Below, piece after piece: positions 41,470 to 49,990 of a stretch of DNA of 64,000 bases. The stretch covers positions 1,364,001 to 1,428,000 of the forward strand of contig NZ_CP157390.1 in NCBI RefSeq assembly GCF_040050925.1, in the 5' to 3' direction. The notes beneath the pieces are model-generated. The model was given only the letters and a program-made list of their open reading frames with translations. It was not told the origin of the DNA and did no database searches. The position numbers and the translations under genes are program-made. The stretch is from Leifsonia sp. NPDC080035. GTDB taxonomy: Bacteria; Actinomycetota; Actinomycetes; Actinomycetales; Microbacteriaceae. The stretch's first letter is position 1, and each line of letters begins with the position of its first letter.

Positions 41470-43143
41470 TCAGTCGCCATCGGCCTCGTACCTCGCACTG
41501 CCGTCCACCCACGTCGCGAGCACCGGGATGGTGGAGATCGTCTCCGGCTCCACCTCGAGCGGATTCGCGCCGAGCACCACGAAGTCCGCGCGCTTGCCCG
41601 CGACGAGCGAGCCGAGCTCGTTCTCGCGGCCCAGCGTGATCGCCCCCTCCAGAGTGTGGGCGCGCAGCGCCTCCTCCGCGCTGATCCGCAGCGAGTCCGG
41701 GCCGAGTTTGTGGCCTCGGCGCGTCACGCGCGTCACAGCGGCCTGGATGGCCTCAAGGGGACGCGGCTCGGCGACGGGTGCGTCGGACGAGATGGTGACG
41801 GGTACGCCCGCCTCCAGGAACTCGCCGAGCGGGTTGAACCGCTCGCCGGGAGTGCCGATGGCCTGCTCGACCCCCTCGCCCCAGTTGTAGTAGTGCTGCG
41901 TCTGGTTCACCGGGCGGATGCCCAGCCGCGCCATCCGCTCGATCTCCTCGGGCGCGGGCAGGCCGCAGTGCTCGATCCGGTGCCGCGCATCGGCGTCGGG
42001 ATGCTCGGTCAGCACCTGCTCGACCGCATCCACCACCATCGCGATCGCGGTCGGCGACTGGGCGTGCGTCGCCGTCTGCAGCCCGGCGCGGTGCGCCTTG
42101 GCCACGAGCCCGGCGTACTCGGCGGGCTCGTGGTAGAGCTGGCCCCTGCGGCACGGGTCGCCGACGTAGCCCTCGGGGAAGTAGGCGGTCCAGCCGCCGA
42201 GCGTGCCGTCGGCGTACAGCTTGATGCCCGCGACGGAGAGGAACGCGTTGCCGAACGGCCCGGTCAGGCCGAGGTCGAGCACCTGGTCGAGCAGGTGCGA
42301 GAGGAAGTACATCGAGACGCGCACGGAGAGCTCACCGCGGTCCGCCATCGCCAGGTAGGCAGCGAGCTCGCGCTTCGACACCTGGGCGTCGCCGAGGGCG
42401 GTGACGCCGGAGGACAGGAACTCGCGCTGGGCGATGTCGAGCTGGCGCTGGTGCTCGGCCGGCTCGTCCCCGAGGTGGAAGTTCGGGCCGTGGTGGCCGA
42501 TCTTCACCCCGTGCAGCCCGGTGAGCACGTTGCAGGCCGCGTCGGACAACTCGCCCGTCAGCTCGCCGTCGGCGTCGCGGAAGAACTCGCCGCCCTCCGG
42601 GTTCGGGGTGTCCCTGGTGATCCCGTACTTCTCCAGGGTGAAGCTGTTGACCACTCCCCCGTGGCCGGAGGCGTTCATGACGTACACCTCGCGGTCGGTC
42701 GCGACGCGGTCCAGCTCCTCCTTGGTGGGGTGCCGCCGTTCGGCCAGGTTGCGCTGCTCGTAGCCGTAGCCGCGCAGCGGGACGCCGGCGGGCAGGCGCT
42801 GCGCGCCCTCGCGCATCAGCTCGACGATCTCGGGGATCGAGCCCGCCTTCTCCGGGCTGACGTCCACCCAGGTGAGCAGCTGCCCGTACATGAGTGGATG
42901 CGCGTGCGCGTCGATGAAGCCGGGCACGATCGTCGCGCCGGGGAAGTCGACGCGGACCGGGTCGACACCCGCCGCCGTGGCCGCCCCCTCGACGGCGGCG
43001 AGGGAGCCGACCGCGAGAATCCTGCCGCCCGCCGTGAGCATCGCCTCGGCGCGCGGCGCGTCGCCGTCGACGGTCAGCACGGTCTCGGCCGTGACGATGG
43101 TGGGCGCGGAGTCGCGGGCGTCGTAGGTGGCCAGGTGTCGCAC
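41470..43143 (-). CDS. YtcJ-type amidohydrolase
   Basis: 557-aa amidohydrolase family 3 protein. Metal-binding HAHP in GFIDAHAHPLMYG, later His in TATHAQ and RIEHCG, and catalytic Asp in TISSDAPV are visible, along with the flanking beta-sandwich (ending GKRADFVVLGANPLEVEPETI). It should hydrolyse an amide, imide or similar C-N bond. GTG 43143 begins 4 nt after the transporter stop, so it belongs to the catabolic operon. Confidence 0.9.
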   Translation of the reverse strand: MRHLATYDARDSAPTIVTAETVLTVDGDAPRAEAMLTAGGRILAVGSLAAVEGAATAAGVDPVRVDFPGATIVPGFIDAHAHPLMYGQLLTWVDVSPEKAGSIPEIVELMREGAQRLPAGVPLRGYGYEQRNLAERRHPTKEELDRVATDREVYVMNASGHGGVVNSFTLEKYGITRDTPNPEGGEFFRDADGELTGELSDAACNVLTGLHGVKIGHHGPNFHLGDEPAEHQRQLDIAQREFLSSGVTALGDAQVSKRELAAYLAMADRGELSVRVSMYFLSHLLDQVLDLGLTGPFGNAFLSVAGIKLYADGTLGGWTAYFPEGYVGDPCRRGQLYHEPAEYAGLVAKAHRAGLQTATHAQSPTAIAMVVDAVEQVLTEHPDADARHRIEHCGLPAPEEIERMARLGIRPVNQTQHYYNWGEGVEQAIGTPGERFNPLGEFLEAGVPVTISSDAPVAEPRPLEAIQAAVTRVTRRGHKLGPDSLRISAEEALRAHTLEGAITLGRENELGSLVAGKRADFVVLGANPLEVEPETISTIPVLATWVDGSARYEADGD

Positions 43144-43147
43144 GGGG

Positions 43148-44494
43148 TCAGCTCCTCGTCGTCTTGATGGCGGTGGTGTCCAGCCGCGGGGTGAACGACC
43201 CCGTGACCGGCGCGGTGTCGGAGTGCTGCGGCGCGAACCAGGTGCCGATGACGGCGATGAGCGCTAGTCCTCCGAAGAACCAGATGGCGGACCAGAAGCT
43301 CCCTGTCGCCGCGATCAGGGCGGTCGCGATCGCCGGTGACAGTCCGCCCCAGACGGCCGCGCCGATCCCGTACGACAGCGACATCGAGGTGTACCTGGCC
43401 TGCGGCCGGAACATCTGCGTCATGACGGTCGAGAGCGGGGCCCAGGCGCCGCTCAGCGTGATGCGGATCACGCTGACGAACACGTAGATCAGGGCGACCT
43501 GGTGGTTCTGGATGACCAGCACGAGCGGGATCACGGCCGCGAACGAGAGCACGGAGCCGAGGATGATGACCCGCTTGCCGCCCCACTTGTCGCCGAGCAT
43601 GGCCAGCGGCAGCGTGACCAGCGCCTCGATGAACGACGCGACGGTCATCGCACCGAGGATGACGCCGGCCTGGAGGCCGACCTCCGGGCTGGTGGCGAAG
43701 TTCTGCACGAACGTCGTGGCGATCACGTAGCCGCCGGACGACATCGCGATGATGCAGAAGCCGAGCAGGATCGGCAGCCAGTTGTTGCGCAGCGCGAACA
43801 CGATCGGGGTGGACTGGGTGTGGCCCTCGATCTTCTGCTCGAAGACCGGCGTCTCCTCGACGCGGTAGCGCACCCAGATCCCGACGCCGATCAGGACGAT
43901 GCTGAACAGGAACGGGATGCGCCAGCCCCAGGTGAGCAGTACGTCGTCGCCCATCCCCGCGAGGATCCAGAACGCGCCGGAGGCCAGCAGCGCGCCGAGC
44001 GGGTTGCCGAGCTGGGTGAAGCCGCCGTAGAAGGTCTTGAACTTCGGCGGGGCGCTCTCCACCGACATCAGACTCGCGCCGCCCCACTCGCCGCCGACGG
44101 CGAGGCCCTGCGCGATGCGCAGCAGGATGAGCAGGATCGGGGCGGCGATGCCGATGGCGGCGTACCCGGGCAGGCAGCCGACCAGCACGGTCGCGACGCC
44201 CATCACGAAGAGCGTGAGCGTCAGCGCGCGCTTGCGGCCGAGCTTGTCACCGATGTGGCCGAAGATGATTCCGCCGAGCGGGCGCATGAAGTAGGCGACC
44301 GCGTAGGTCCCGAAGGACGCGAGCGTGCCGAGGGCGTGGTTGACCTCGGGGAAGAAGACCTGTGGGAAGACGATGGCGGCGGCGGTCGCGTAGACGTAGA
44401 AGTCGTACCACTCGATGGTGGTTCCGACCGCGGAGGCCAGACCGGCCCTCAACGCGCGGGCGTGCCCGACGGGTTGCGTTGCTGAAACAGACAC
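43148..44494 (-). CDS. Metabolite:H+ symporter (MHS family, MFS)
   Basis: 448-aa 12-helix importer of the ProP/ShiA/KgtP group, which takes up organic acids and zwitterions with protons. Starts with the family segment GTTIEWYDFYVYATAAAIVFP; motif A is GHIGDKLGRKRAL, and RIAQGLAVGGEWGGA is typical of MHS. GTG 44494 has a strong AAAGGAG six nt upstream; further upstream codons are promoter DNA. First gene of the operon; divergent from the Lrp-type regulator. Confidence 0.92.
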   Translation of the reverse strand: MSVSATQPVGHARALRAGLASAVGTTIEWYDFYVYATAAAIVFPQVFFPEVNHALGTLASFGTYAVAYFMRPLGGIIFGHIGDKLGRKRALTLTLFVMGVATVLVGCLPGYAAIGIAAPILLILLRIAQGLAVGGEWGGASLMSVESAPPKFKTFYGGFTQLGNPLGALLASGAFWILAGMGDDVLLTWGWRIPFLFSIVLIGVGIWVRYRVEETPVFEQKIEGHTQSTPIVFALRNNWLPILLGFCIIAMSSGGYVIATTFVQNFATSPEVGLQAGVILGAMTVASFIEALVTLPLAMLGDKWGGKRVIILGSVLSFAAVIPLVLVIQNHQVALIYVFVSVIRITLSGAWAPLSTVMTQMFRPQARYTSMSLSYGIGAAVWGGLSPAIATALIAATGSFWSAIWFFGGLALIAVIGTWFAPQHSDTAPVTGSFTPRLDTTAIKTTRS

Positions 44495-44706
44495 ACACAG
44501 CTCCTTTGCTCGTATTTGTCGTGAAGTTCGTCGTGAAGTCTCACGCCGCCGGCCGGGATGCGCAAGCGCACATCGGCGCTCGAAGGCGATTCTCGCCGTC
44601 GTTCTGCGCGCTGTGAGCCTCATAAGCTGCGCGAATCATCGTCCGAAGCCGATCTGCGCCGACGATATGCGGACGTCGGTCGGCGAATCCGGGTATTCTC
44701 CGGAAT
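44495..44706. promoter_or_regulatory. Divergent control region between transporter and Lrp-type regulator
   Basis: 212 bp without a gene. Holds the ribosome-binding site of the transporter (AAAGGAG, complement of 44501-44507) and a TATTCT element at 44694-44699 just before the regulator GTG. The stretch is less GC-rich than its surroundings. No clear palindrome was recognised; binding sites for the regulator are expected here. Confidence 0.45.
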
Positions 44707-45645
44707 GTGCCGATCCGCCATGACAGAGCCAGCCAGGACCGCGACTCCGACGCGATCGACGCCAGCCTCGTCCGCGCGCTGCAGGCGGACGGGCGGGCAA
44801 GCATCCACGAGCTCGCCCGCACGCTCGGCGTCTCCCGCGACCTGGTGTCGCGACGGCTGGGCGCGCTCGTCGGCCGCGAGGGACTGCGCGTCGTGGCGGC
44901 GCTCGACCCCGGATTCGCGGGGCTCAACGTGCTCATCCACGGTCTCGTCGGTGTGGACGGCCCGGCCAGGCCGGTCGCCGAGCGCATCGCAGAGCTGCCG
45001 GACACCGTCTTCGTCTCGATGGTCAGCGGCTCGTCGCCGGTGGTGTTCGAGTCCCGGCACGGCGACACGGACGAGCTGCACGCCACCCTGGCGGCGATCC
45101 GCGGCATCCCGGGCGTGCGGCAGCTGCGCGTCAGCACGTACGACGCCCTGCTGAAGGAGTTCATCACCGCCGCCTCCGTCACGGATGTGCGGCTCGACCG
45201 CGTGGATCACGACCTCATCGCGGTGCTCCAGGAGGACGGGCGGGCCAGCTACCGCACCCTGGCCGACACGGTACGCCTGTCACCGTCCTCCGCGCGCGCC
45301 CGGGTGCGGAGGCTGCTCGACGCGGGCGTCATCCGGATCGCCGCGATCGACACCGGCGGGCTCTCCCGCAATCGCGTCGCCGTCGGCGTCGGCATCGCCC
45401 TGCGCGGCGCGGCCGAGCCGGTCCACAGCTACCTGGTGGCGACACCCGCCGTCGACCTGGCGGCGGACGCGCACGGCGCCTACGACGCGATCGCGACGAT
45501 CGTCGGCAGCACGACAGCGGGCGTCCTGAAGGTCATCGAGGAGCTGCGCGCGCTTCCCGAGGTCGGCTCGCTCGAGACCTGGGCGCACCTCGACATCATC
45601 AAGGAGGACTACACGCGCACGCTCGGCCGCATCGTGCGGCCGTAG
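44707..45645 (+). CDS. Lrp/AsnC-family regulator with two HTH domains
   Basis: 312-aa regulator, about twice the usual Lrp length. First HTH: IDASLVRALQADGRASIHELARTLGVSRDLVSRRL (about 17-52). Second HTH: VDHDLIAVLQEDGRASYRTLADTVRLSPSSARARV (about 160-195). Ligand-sensing (RAM-type) regions follow each HTH. This tandem form is common in actinobacteria. GTG start without a clear Shine-Dalgarno. Divergence from the catabolic operon suggests it controls it in response to an amino acid-like effector. Confidence 0.92.
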   Translation: MPIRHDRASQDRDSDAIDASLVRALQADGRASIHELARTLGVSRDLVSRRLGALVGREGLRVVAALDPGFAGLNVLIHGLVGVDGPARPVAERIAELPDTVFVSMVSGSSPVVFESRHGDTDELHATLAAIRGIPGVRQLRVSTYDALLKEFITAASVTDVRLDRVDHDLIAVLQEDGRASYRTLADTVRLSPSSARARVRRLLDAGVIRIAAIDTGGLSRNRVAVGVGIALRGAAEPVHSYLVATPAVDLAADAHGAYDAIATIVGSTTAGVLKVIEELRALPEVGSLETWAHLDIIKEDYTRTLGRIVRP

Positions 45646-45649
45646 CGAC

Positions 45650-46366
45650 TCAGTCCAGCTCTTCCGCGGCGTCCAGGATCTTCGTGATCCGCACCGCGTA
45701 GTCCTGGTCGACGACCACGATCTCGCCGTGGGCGATCAGGCGCCCGTTCAGGAGCACGTCGGCGGGCGATCCCGCGGACCGGTCCAGTTCGATGACCGCG
45801 CCCGGCTCCATCGAGAGCACGTCGCGGACGGCCATCCTGGTGCGGCCGATCTCCACGGTGAGGGCCATCTCCACGTTGCTGATCCGCGCCAGCTTGCCGG
45901 CGATCGCCGACGTGGGCGCCGGACGGTCGAGGGAACCGCGGCCGCGGACCGCGAACCAGCCGGCGACTCCGGCCGGACCGGTCAGCTCGAACACGGTCGC
46001 CGACGGGTCCGAGAAAAGCTCGGCGGCATCCTCGACGCGCGCGTCGTCGAGCACCCCGGCGCCGAAGGTGTCGCTCGCGGACTCGAGCGCGGGCTGAAGC
46101 ACGTCCTGCAGCGCGACCACGGGCGCGCCGTCCGCGCCGTCGTCGACCAGCGCGGGCGCCTCCAGCAGCACGACCGCGAGGTCGGCGGAGACGGCGCCGA
46201 CGAAGCTCGCCACCACGGCGTTTCCGGTGCGTCCGGCGAACGCCTCTCCGGTGTGCAGCAGCGGGGTGAGCGGTGCTCCGGTGGGCAGCACGGCGGCGAG
46301 CGCGTCCGCGGCCGCCTGCGCCTGGCCCAGGGAGAGCGCGGCGCCGGATGCGATGGCCATGTTCAT
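45650..46366 (-). CDS. fliN: Flagellar motor switch protein FliN/FliY
   Basis: 238-aa C-ring protein. The C-terminal SpoA domain (about 160-235) has VEMALTVEIGRTRMAVRDVLSMEPGAVIELDRSAGSPADVLLNGRLIAHGEIVVVD, the FliN hallmark. The N-terminal 150 residues resemble a CheC/CheX-like domain, as in Bacillus FliY, but the phosphatase motif is not evident. ATG 46366 is 4 nt after fliM. The gene ends 4 nt from the convergent Lrp gene, the left border of the interruption of the flagellar locus. Confidence 0.93.
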   Translation of the reverse strand: MNMAIASGAALSLGQAQAAADALAAVLPTGAPLTPLLHTGEAFAGRTGNAVVASFVGAVSADLAVVLLEAPALVDDGADGAPVVALQDVLQPALESASDTFGAGVLDDARVEDAAELFSDPSATVFELTGPAGVAGWFAVRGRGSLDRPAPTSAIAGKLARISNVEMALTVEIGRTRMAVRDVLSMEPGAVIELDRSAGSPADVLLNGRLIAHGEIVVVDQDYAVRITKILDAAEELD

Positions 46367-46370
46367 CGGT

Positions 46371-47246
46371 TCAGTCCTCTGTCTTCACGATCACGCAGGC
46401 GAGCCTGCTTCCGCTGGAGCCCAGCGCGGCGCCGGCGACGGGCTGGCCGCCGACGGCGAGATCGAACGGTCGGTGGTGCGGGTGCGGGAGCGGCAGCACG
46501 TCGCCGACCGCGAGTCCGAGCACGACGCTCGGCTTGACGGTCGCCGGGGCGAGCCGCAGGGAGACGTCGACGGGGACGCGCGCGAGCTGCGCATCCACGA
46601 GCTCCCTCGCGTCGTCGGCGCTGGACGTCGGGTTGGTCTCCCCGAGCTGCGGCAGTAGCACGGAGGCGGGCAGGGCGAGCGTGGACTCGGCGACCGAGTC
46701 GCCGACGCGCAGCTCGAACCCGGCGACGATCATCAGCTCGTTGGTGGCCGCGGCCTGGGCGAACTGGGAGTTGTACTGGATGGCGTCCACCGCTATCGGC
46801 GCGATGAGGATGCTCCCGAGCGAGTAGCGCAGGTCCTCCAGCGCGTCGTCCATCAGCCGTCGCACGAGCGCGTGCTCGATCTGGGTGAAGGTGCGCTCGG
46901 CCGACACCGGCACGCCGGAGCCGCCGAGCATCGCGTTCACCCACGACAGCGCCGCCGTGGTCGGGAACTGGATGACACCCTTCGGCGCGACCCCCTCCAA
47001 CTCGCACAGCACCATCGCCGTCGTGGCCGGAAGCGAGGCGGCGTACTCGTCGTAGGTCTGCATCGCGACCCGCTCGCAGGTGACCTGGGACAGCACGCGC
47101 ACCTTGGCGGTCAGCTGGGTCGCCCACTGCCGGGCGAACGTCTCGAAGGCCAGCTCCAGCACGCGCGAGTGCTCGCGGGCGAGCGTGGTCGGCCGCCGGA
47201 AGTCGTAGGCCGGGATGTCCGGCGCTGGGGCCTGCAGGGTGGTCAC
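46371..47246 (-). CDS. fliM: Flagellar motor switch protein FliM
   Basis: 291-aa C-ring protein. N-terminal region YDFRRPTTLAREHSRVLELAFETFARQ is typical; the middle CheC-like domain runs to about 200; the C-terminal SpoA domain contains VPVDVSLRLAPATVKPSVVLGLAVGDVLPL. The CheY-P-binding N-terminal peptide (LSQDEID) is not present. GTG 47246 lacks a Shine-Dalgarno and lies 8 nt after a sigma-28 -10. Confidence 0.94.
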   Translation of the reverse strand: MTTLQAPAPDIPAYDFRRPTTLAREHSRVLELAFETFARQWATQLTAKVRVLSQVTCERVAMQTYDEYAASLPATTAMVLCELEGVAPKGVIQFPTTAALSWVNAMLGGSGVPVSAERTFTQIEHALVRRLMDDALEDLRYSLGSILIAPIAVDAIQYNSQFAQAAATNELMIVAGFELRVGDSVAESTLALPASVLLPQLGETNPTSSADDARELVDAQLARVPVDVSLRLAPATVKPSVVLGLAVGDVLPLPHPHHRPFDLAVGGQPVAGAALGSSGSRLACVIVKTED

Positions 47247-47254
47247 GGGAGGCA

Positions 47255-47281
47255 CTATCGGCAGCCCGCGCCCCGCCGTTA
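47255..47281 (-). promoter_or_regulatory. Sigma-28-type promoter of fliM
   Basis: Minus strand TAAC (47281-47278), 15-bp spacer, GCCGATAG (47262-47255). The TAA of the -35 is also the stop codon of the VKOR gene. The fliM GTG is 8 nt downstream. Confidence 0.8.
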
Positions 47282-47890
47282 GAAGGCCCTGTGGATCCAG
47301 TCGAGCTGCAACTGCGCCAGCACCGCGACGATCGCGTAGCAGGCGACCGTGATCAGCGGCACCCAGCCGTAGAGCACTCCCGCCACCCGGCGGGCGCGCG
47401 GCGGGAGCGGCAGATGCCCCTCCTTCAGCGTGTACAGCGTCACGCCCCAGAACGTCGGGATCGTGACCGCCCAGGTGACCATGCACCACGGGCATAGCAC
47501 GCGCAGGTCGGTCAGGGATGCGGTGATGAAGAAGATCACGAGGCCGAGCGCGACGACGGTCCCCGCCGCGAACGTGAGCCACCACCAGCGGGCGAGCCGG
47601 CCCGCCGCGAGGATGCTGGCCCCCGCCGCGATGACCGCGCTCCACGCGGCCAGCCCGAACACCGGGTTCGGGAACCCGAAGACCGACCCCTGCCACGACC
47701 CGAGGTTCTTCACGCAGCCGATGAGGACGCTGAAGGAGCACGAGAGCTGGGCGGACGGATCCTCGAGCACGTGGATCTTGTCCATCGTGAGCATGAACGC
47801 GGCCCACAGGCCGACGCAGCCGGCCACGATCAGGAACGCCGCGAGCGCGCGGGGACGGCGGGAGGAGGGGGCCGGGGTCTCGACGGACAC
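47279..47890 (-). CDS. Vitamin K epoxide reductase (VKOR)-family protein
   Basis: 203-aa four- to five-helix membrane protein that reoxidises a DsbA-like partner using quinone. Active-site CPWC (133-136) and the loop Cys pair C51 and C59 (LSCSFSVLIGC) are all present. GTG 47890 is preferred; GTG 47926 would add 12 residues. It probably supports disulfide formation in exported proteins. Placed between fliM and flbD; no DsbA-like gene is adjacent. Confidence 0.88.
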   Translation of the reverse strand: MSVETPAPSSRRPRALAAFLIVAGCVGLWAAFMLTMDKIHVLEDPSAQLSCSFSVLIGCVKNLGSWQGSVFGFPNPVFGLAAWSAVIAAGASILAAGRLARWWWLTFAAGTVVALGLVIFFITASLTDLRVLCPWCMVTWAVTIPTFWGVTLYTLKEGHLPLPPRARRVAGVLYGWVPLITVACYAIVAVLAQLQLDWIHRAF

Positions 47891-47983
47891 CCGTGAAGTC
47901 TCGCAACCGCGGGGCGGCGGGCGCACACGCGACCGCCGGAAATATCGAGGACCGCGTGCATCCGGTCACCAGCCCGGTCCCCC

Positions 47984-48010
47984 TAACGACCGACCGGCCC
48001 GCGCCGATAG
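47984..48010 (+). promoter_or_regulatory. Sigma-28-type promoter of flbD-motA-motB
   Basis: TAAC (47984-47987), 15-bp spacer, GCCGATAG (48003-48010). A GTG in frame with flbD lies 7 nt downstream (48018), the usual distance to a transcription start. Confidence 0.8.
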
Positions 48011-48056
48011 TGCCCCTGTGACGGCTCACCCGGAGCCGAGACCAGGATTCGCGCCC

Positions 48057-48338
48057 ATGATCGTCGTCACCCGATTGAACGACAGCCAGTTTGCGGTCAA
48101 CCCGGACCTCATCGAGCGCATCCACGCCAGTCCGGACACCACCCTCGTGATGGTGGACGGGGCGAAGTTCATCGTCACGGAGTCGATGGCCGAGGTCATC
48201 GAGAAGATCGCCGCGTACCGTGCGCGGGTCATCGCGCTCGCGCATGATCTGCCCGCCTCCGGTCCGCGCCCGGTTCCCGCCCCGCTGCCCGAAGCGGAGA
48301 CGGCGCCGGCAGTCCCCATCCGCGCCCGGAAGAAGTAA
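48057..48338 (+). CDS. flbD: Flagellar FlbD-family protein
   Basis: 93-aa protein with the FlbD core MIVVTRLNDSQFAVNPDLIERIHASPDTTLVMVDGAKFIVTESMAEVIEKI; the last 30 residues are Pro/Ala-rich and variable. FlbD (SwrD-like) supports motor torque in Bacillus. The ATG at 48057 gives the usual family start. The in-frame GTG at 48018, directly after the promoter, would give a leaderless 106-aa form with 13 extra residues; the choice is open. First gene of flbD-motA-motB. Confidence 0.9.
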   Translation: MIVVTRLNDSQFAVNPDLIERIHASPDTTLVMVDGAKFIVTESMAEVIEKIAAYRARVIALAHDLPASGPRPVPAPLPEAETAPAVPIRARKK

Positions 48339-48352
48339 CGAGGAGTTTCATC

Positions 48353-49159
48353 ATGGATCCGGCAACGATCATCGGGATCGTCGTGGCCTTCGGCGCCGTC
48401 GTGGCGATGGTCACGATGGAGGGCGCGCACCTCAGCTCGCTCGTGCTGCCCGCCCCGATGGTGCTCGTTTTCGGGGCGACGATCGCGGTCGGGATCGCGA
48501 GCGGCACGCTCAAGGACTTCATCATCGCGGTGAAGGCGCTGCCGCGCGCGTTCCGCGGCAAGATCGAGCCGCCGCAGAAGGTCATCGACCAGGTGGTCGG
48601 GCTGGCGGAGAAGGCGCGCGCCAACGGGCTGCTCGCGATGGAGCAGGAGGCCGACGGGATCGACGACCCGTTCCTCAAGCGCGCGCTGCAGAACATCGCC
48701 GACGGCACCGACGGGGACGAGCTGCGCGTCCTGCTCGAAGACGAGATCGCGACCCGGTCGAAGAAGGACCGCGTCGCCGCCAAGTTCTTCTCCGGCATGG
48801 GCGGGTACGCACCGACCATCGGCATCATCGGCACGGTCGTCTCGCTGACGCACGTGCTCGAAAACCTTTCCCAGCCCGCGGAGCTCGGTCCGATGATCGC
48901 GAGCGCGTTCGTCGCCACCCTCTGGGGCCTGCTGTCGGCCAACTTCCTCTGGCTGCCGATCGGCGCCCGCCTGCGCCGGCTCTCCGAGCTGGACGTGGAG
49001 CGGATGACGCTGCTCATGGAGGGCGTGCTCGCGGTGCAGGCGGGAAGTCAGCCGCGTCTCCTCGGCGAGCGCCTGCGCGCGATGGTCCCGGACGGCGACT
49101 CGGCCAAGCCGGCCAAGGGCCCGAAGGCCGTCCCCGCCCCCGAGAAGGAAGCGGCCTGA
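48353..49159 (+). CDS. motA: Flagellar motor stator protein MotA
   Basis: 268-aa stator subunit with four membrane helices. The central cytoplasmic loop has KDRVAAKFFSGMGGYAPTIGIIGTVVSL, where the Pro/Gly-rich helix 3 motif begins. MotA transmits ion-driven torque to FliG. The C-terminal tail is Lys/Ala/Pro-rich. Ribosome-binding site AACGAGGAG. One nt separates it from motB. Confidence 0.96.
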   Translation: MDPATIIGIVVAFGAVVAMVTMEGAHLSSLVLPAPMVLVFGATIAVGIASGTLKDFIIAVKALPRAFRGKIEPPQKVIDQVVGLAEKARANGLLAMEQEADGIDDPFLKRALQNIADGTDGDELRVLLEDEIATRSKKDRVAAKFFSGMGGYAPTIGIIGTVVSLTHVLENLSQPAELGPMIASAFVATLWGLLSANFLWLPIGARLRRLSELDVERMTLLMEGVLAVQAGSQPRLLGERLRAMVPDGDSAKPAKGPKAVPAPEKEAA

Positions 49160-49160
49160 C

Positions 49161-49982
49161 ATGTCCGCCCGCCGCCGGCGCAAGCACCAGGAGGAAGAGG
49201 AGCACGAGAACGAGGAGCGCTGGATGGCCTCCTACATGGACATGGTCACCGTGCTCATGTGCATGTTCATCGTCCTCTTCGCCATGTCGACGGTGGATGC
49301 GAAGAAGTTCGAGGCGCTCAAGAACTCCCTGGCGACCGGCTTCGGCCAGACCAAGACGGAGAAGATCGACACAGCGACCGGTGTCGTCGTCCCGCCGACG
49401 CACGTGAAGGACAACGGCACCACGACGGACTTCGCGCTCGCCCAGCGGGAGGCGCAGAACCTCGAGAAACTGAAGGACAAGATCCAGGCGAGCCTCACCC
49501 ACGACGGTCTGCAGGACGCGGTGCAGATGAAGATCGACGAGCGCGGCCTGACGATCGGACTGGTCGGCAGCTCGACGTTCTTCGCCTCCAACCGGGCGGA
49601 GCTGAGCGCGCAGGCGGTGCAGGTGCTGGACGACATCGGCCCGGTGCTCTCCCCCGAGCCGTACCAGGTGTCCATCGAGGGCCACGCGGACTTCCGCCAG
49701 CCCGGCGCCCCCTACCCCACCAACTGGGAGCTCTCGGCCGGCCGCGCCACCAGCGTCCTGCGTCACCTGGTGGAGAGCAACGGCTTCCCGTCCGCGCGCA
49801 TCGCCGCCGTCAGCTACGGCTCCGCGCGTCCGCTCGCCTCCGCGACCGGCGCCTCCGACCAGGACCTCGCCCAGAACCGCCGCGTGGACGTCGTGGTGCT
49901 GTCGAACCAGCCGGAGCGCATCCGGGAGCTCATCCCCAAGGCGCTGCAGTCCACCACGGCGACCGCGTCGACGACCGGCTGA
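49161..49982 (+). CDS. motB: Flagellar motor stator protein MotB
   Basis: 273-aa stator subunit. Charged N-terminus, single membrane helix with the ion-binding Asp27 (ASYMDMVTVLMCMFIVLFAMS), plug/linker, and C-terminal OmpA-like peptidoglycan-binding domain (about 140-250: GHADFRQPGAPYPTNWELSAGRATSV and QNRRVDVVVL). Helix character does not decide between H+ and Na+; the Asp-Met-Val context is common in proton-driven MotB. Confidence 0.96.
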   Translation: MSARRRRKHQEEEEHENEERWMASYMDMVTVLMCMFIVLFAMSTVDAKKFEALKNSLATGFGQTKTEKIDTATGVVVPPTHVKDNGTTTDFALAQREAQNLEKLKDKIQASLTHDGLQDAVQMKIDERGLTIGLVGSSTFFASNRAELSAQAVQVLDDIGPVLSPEPYQVSIEGHADFRQPGAPYPTNWELSAGRATSVLRHLVESNGFPSARIAAVSYGSARPLASATGASDQDLAQNRRVDVVVLSNQPERIRELIPKALQSTTATASTTG

Positions 49983-49990
49983 CGCGACCA

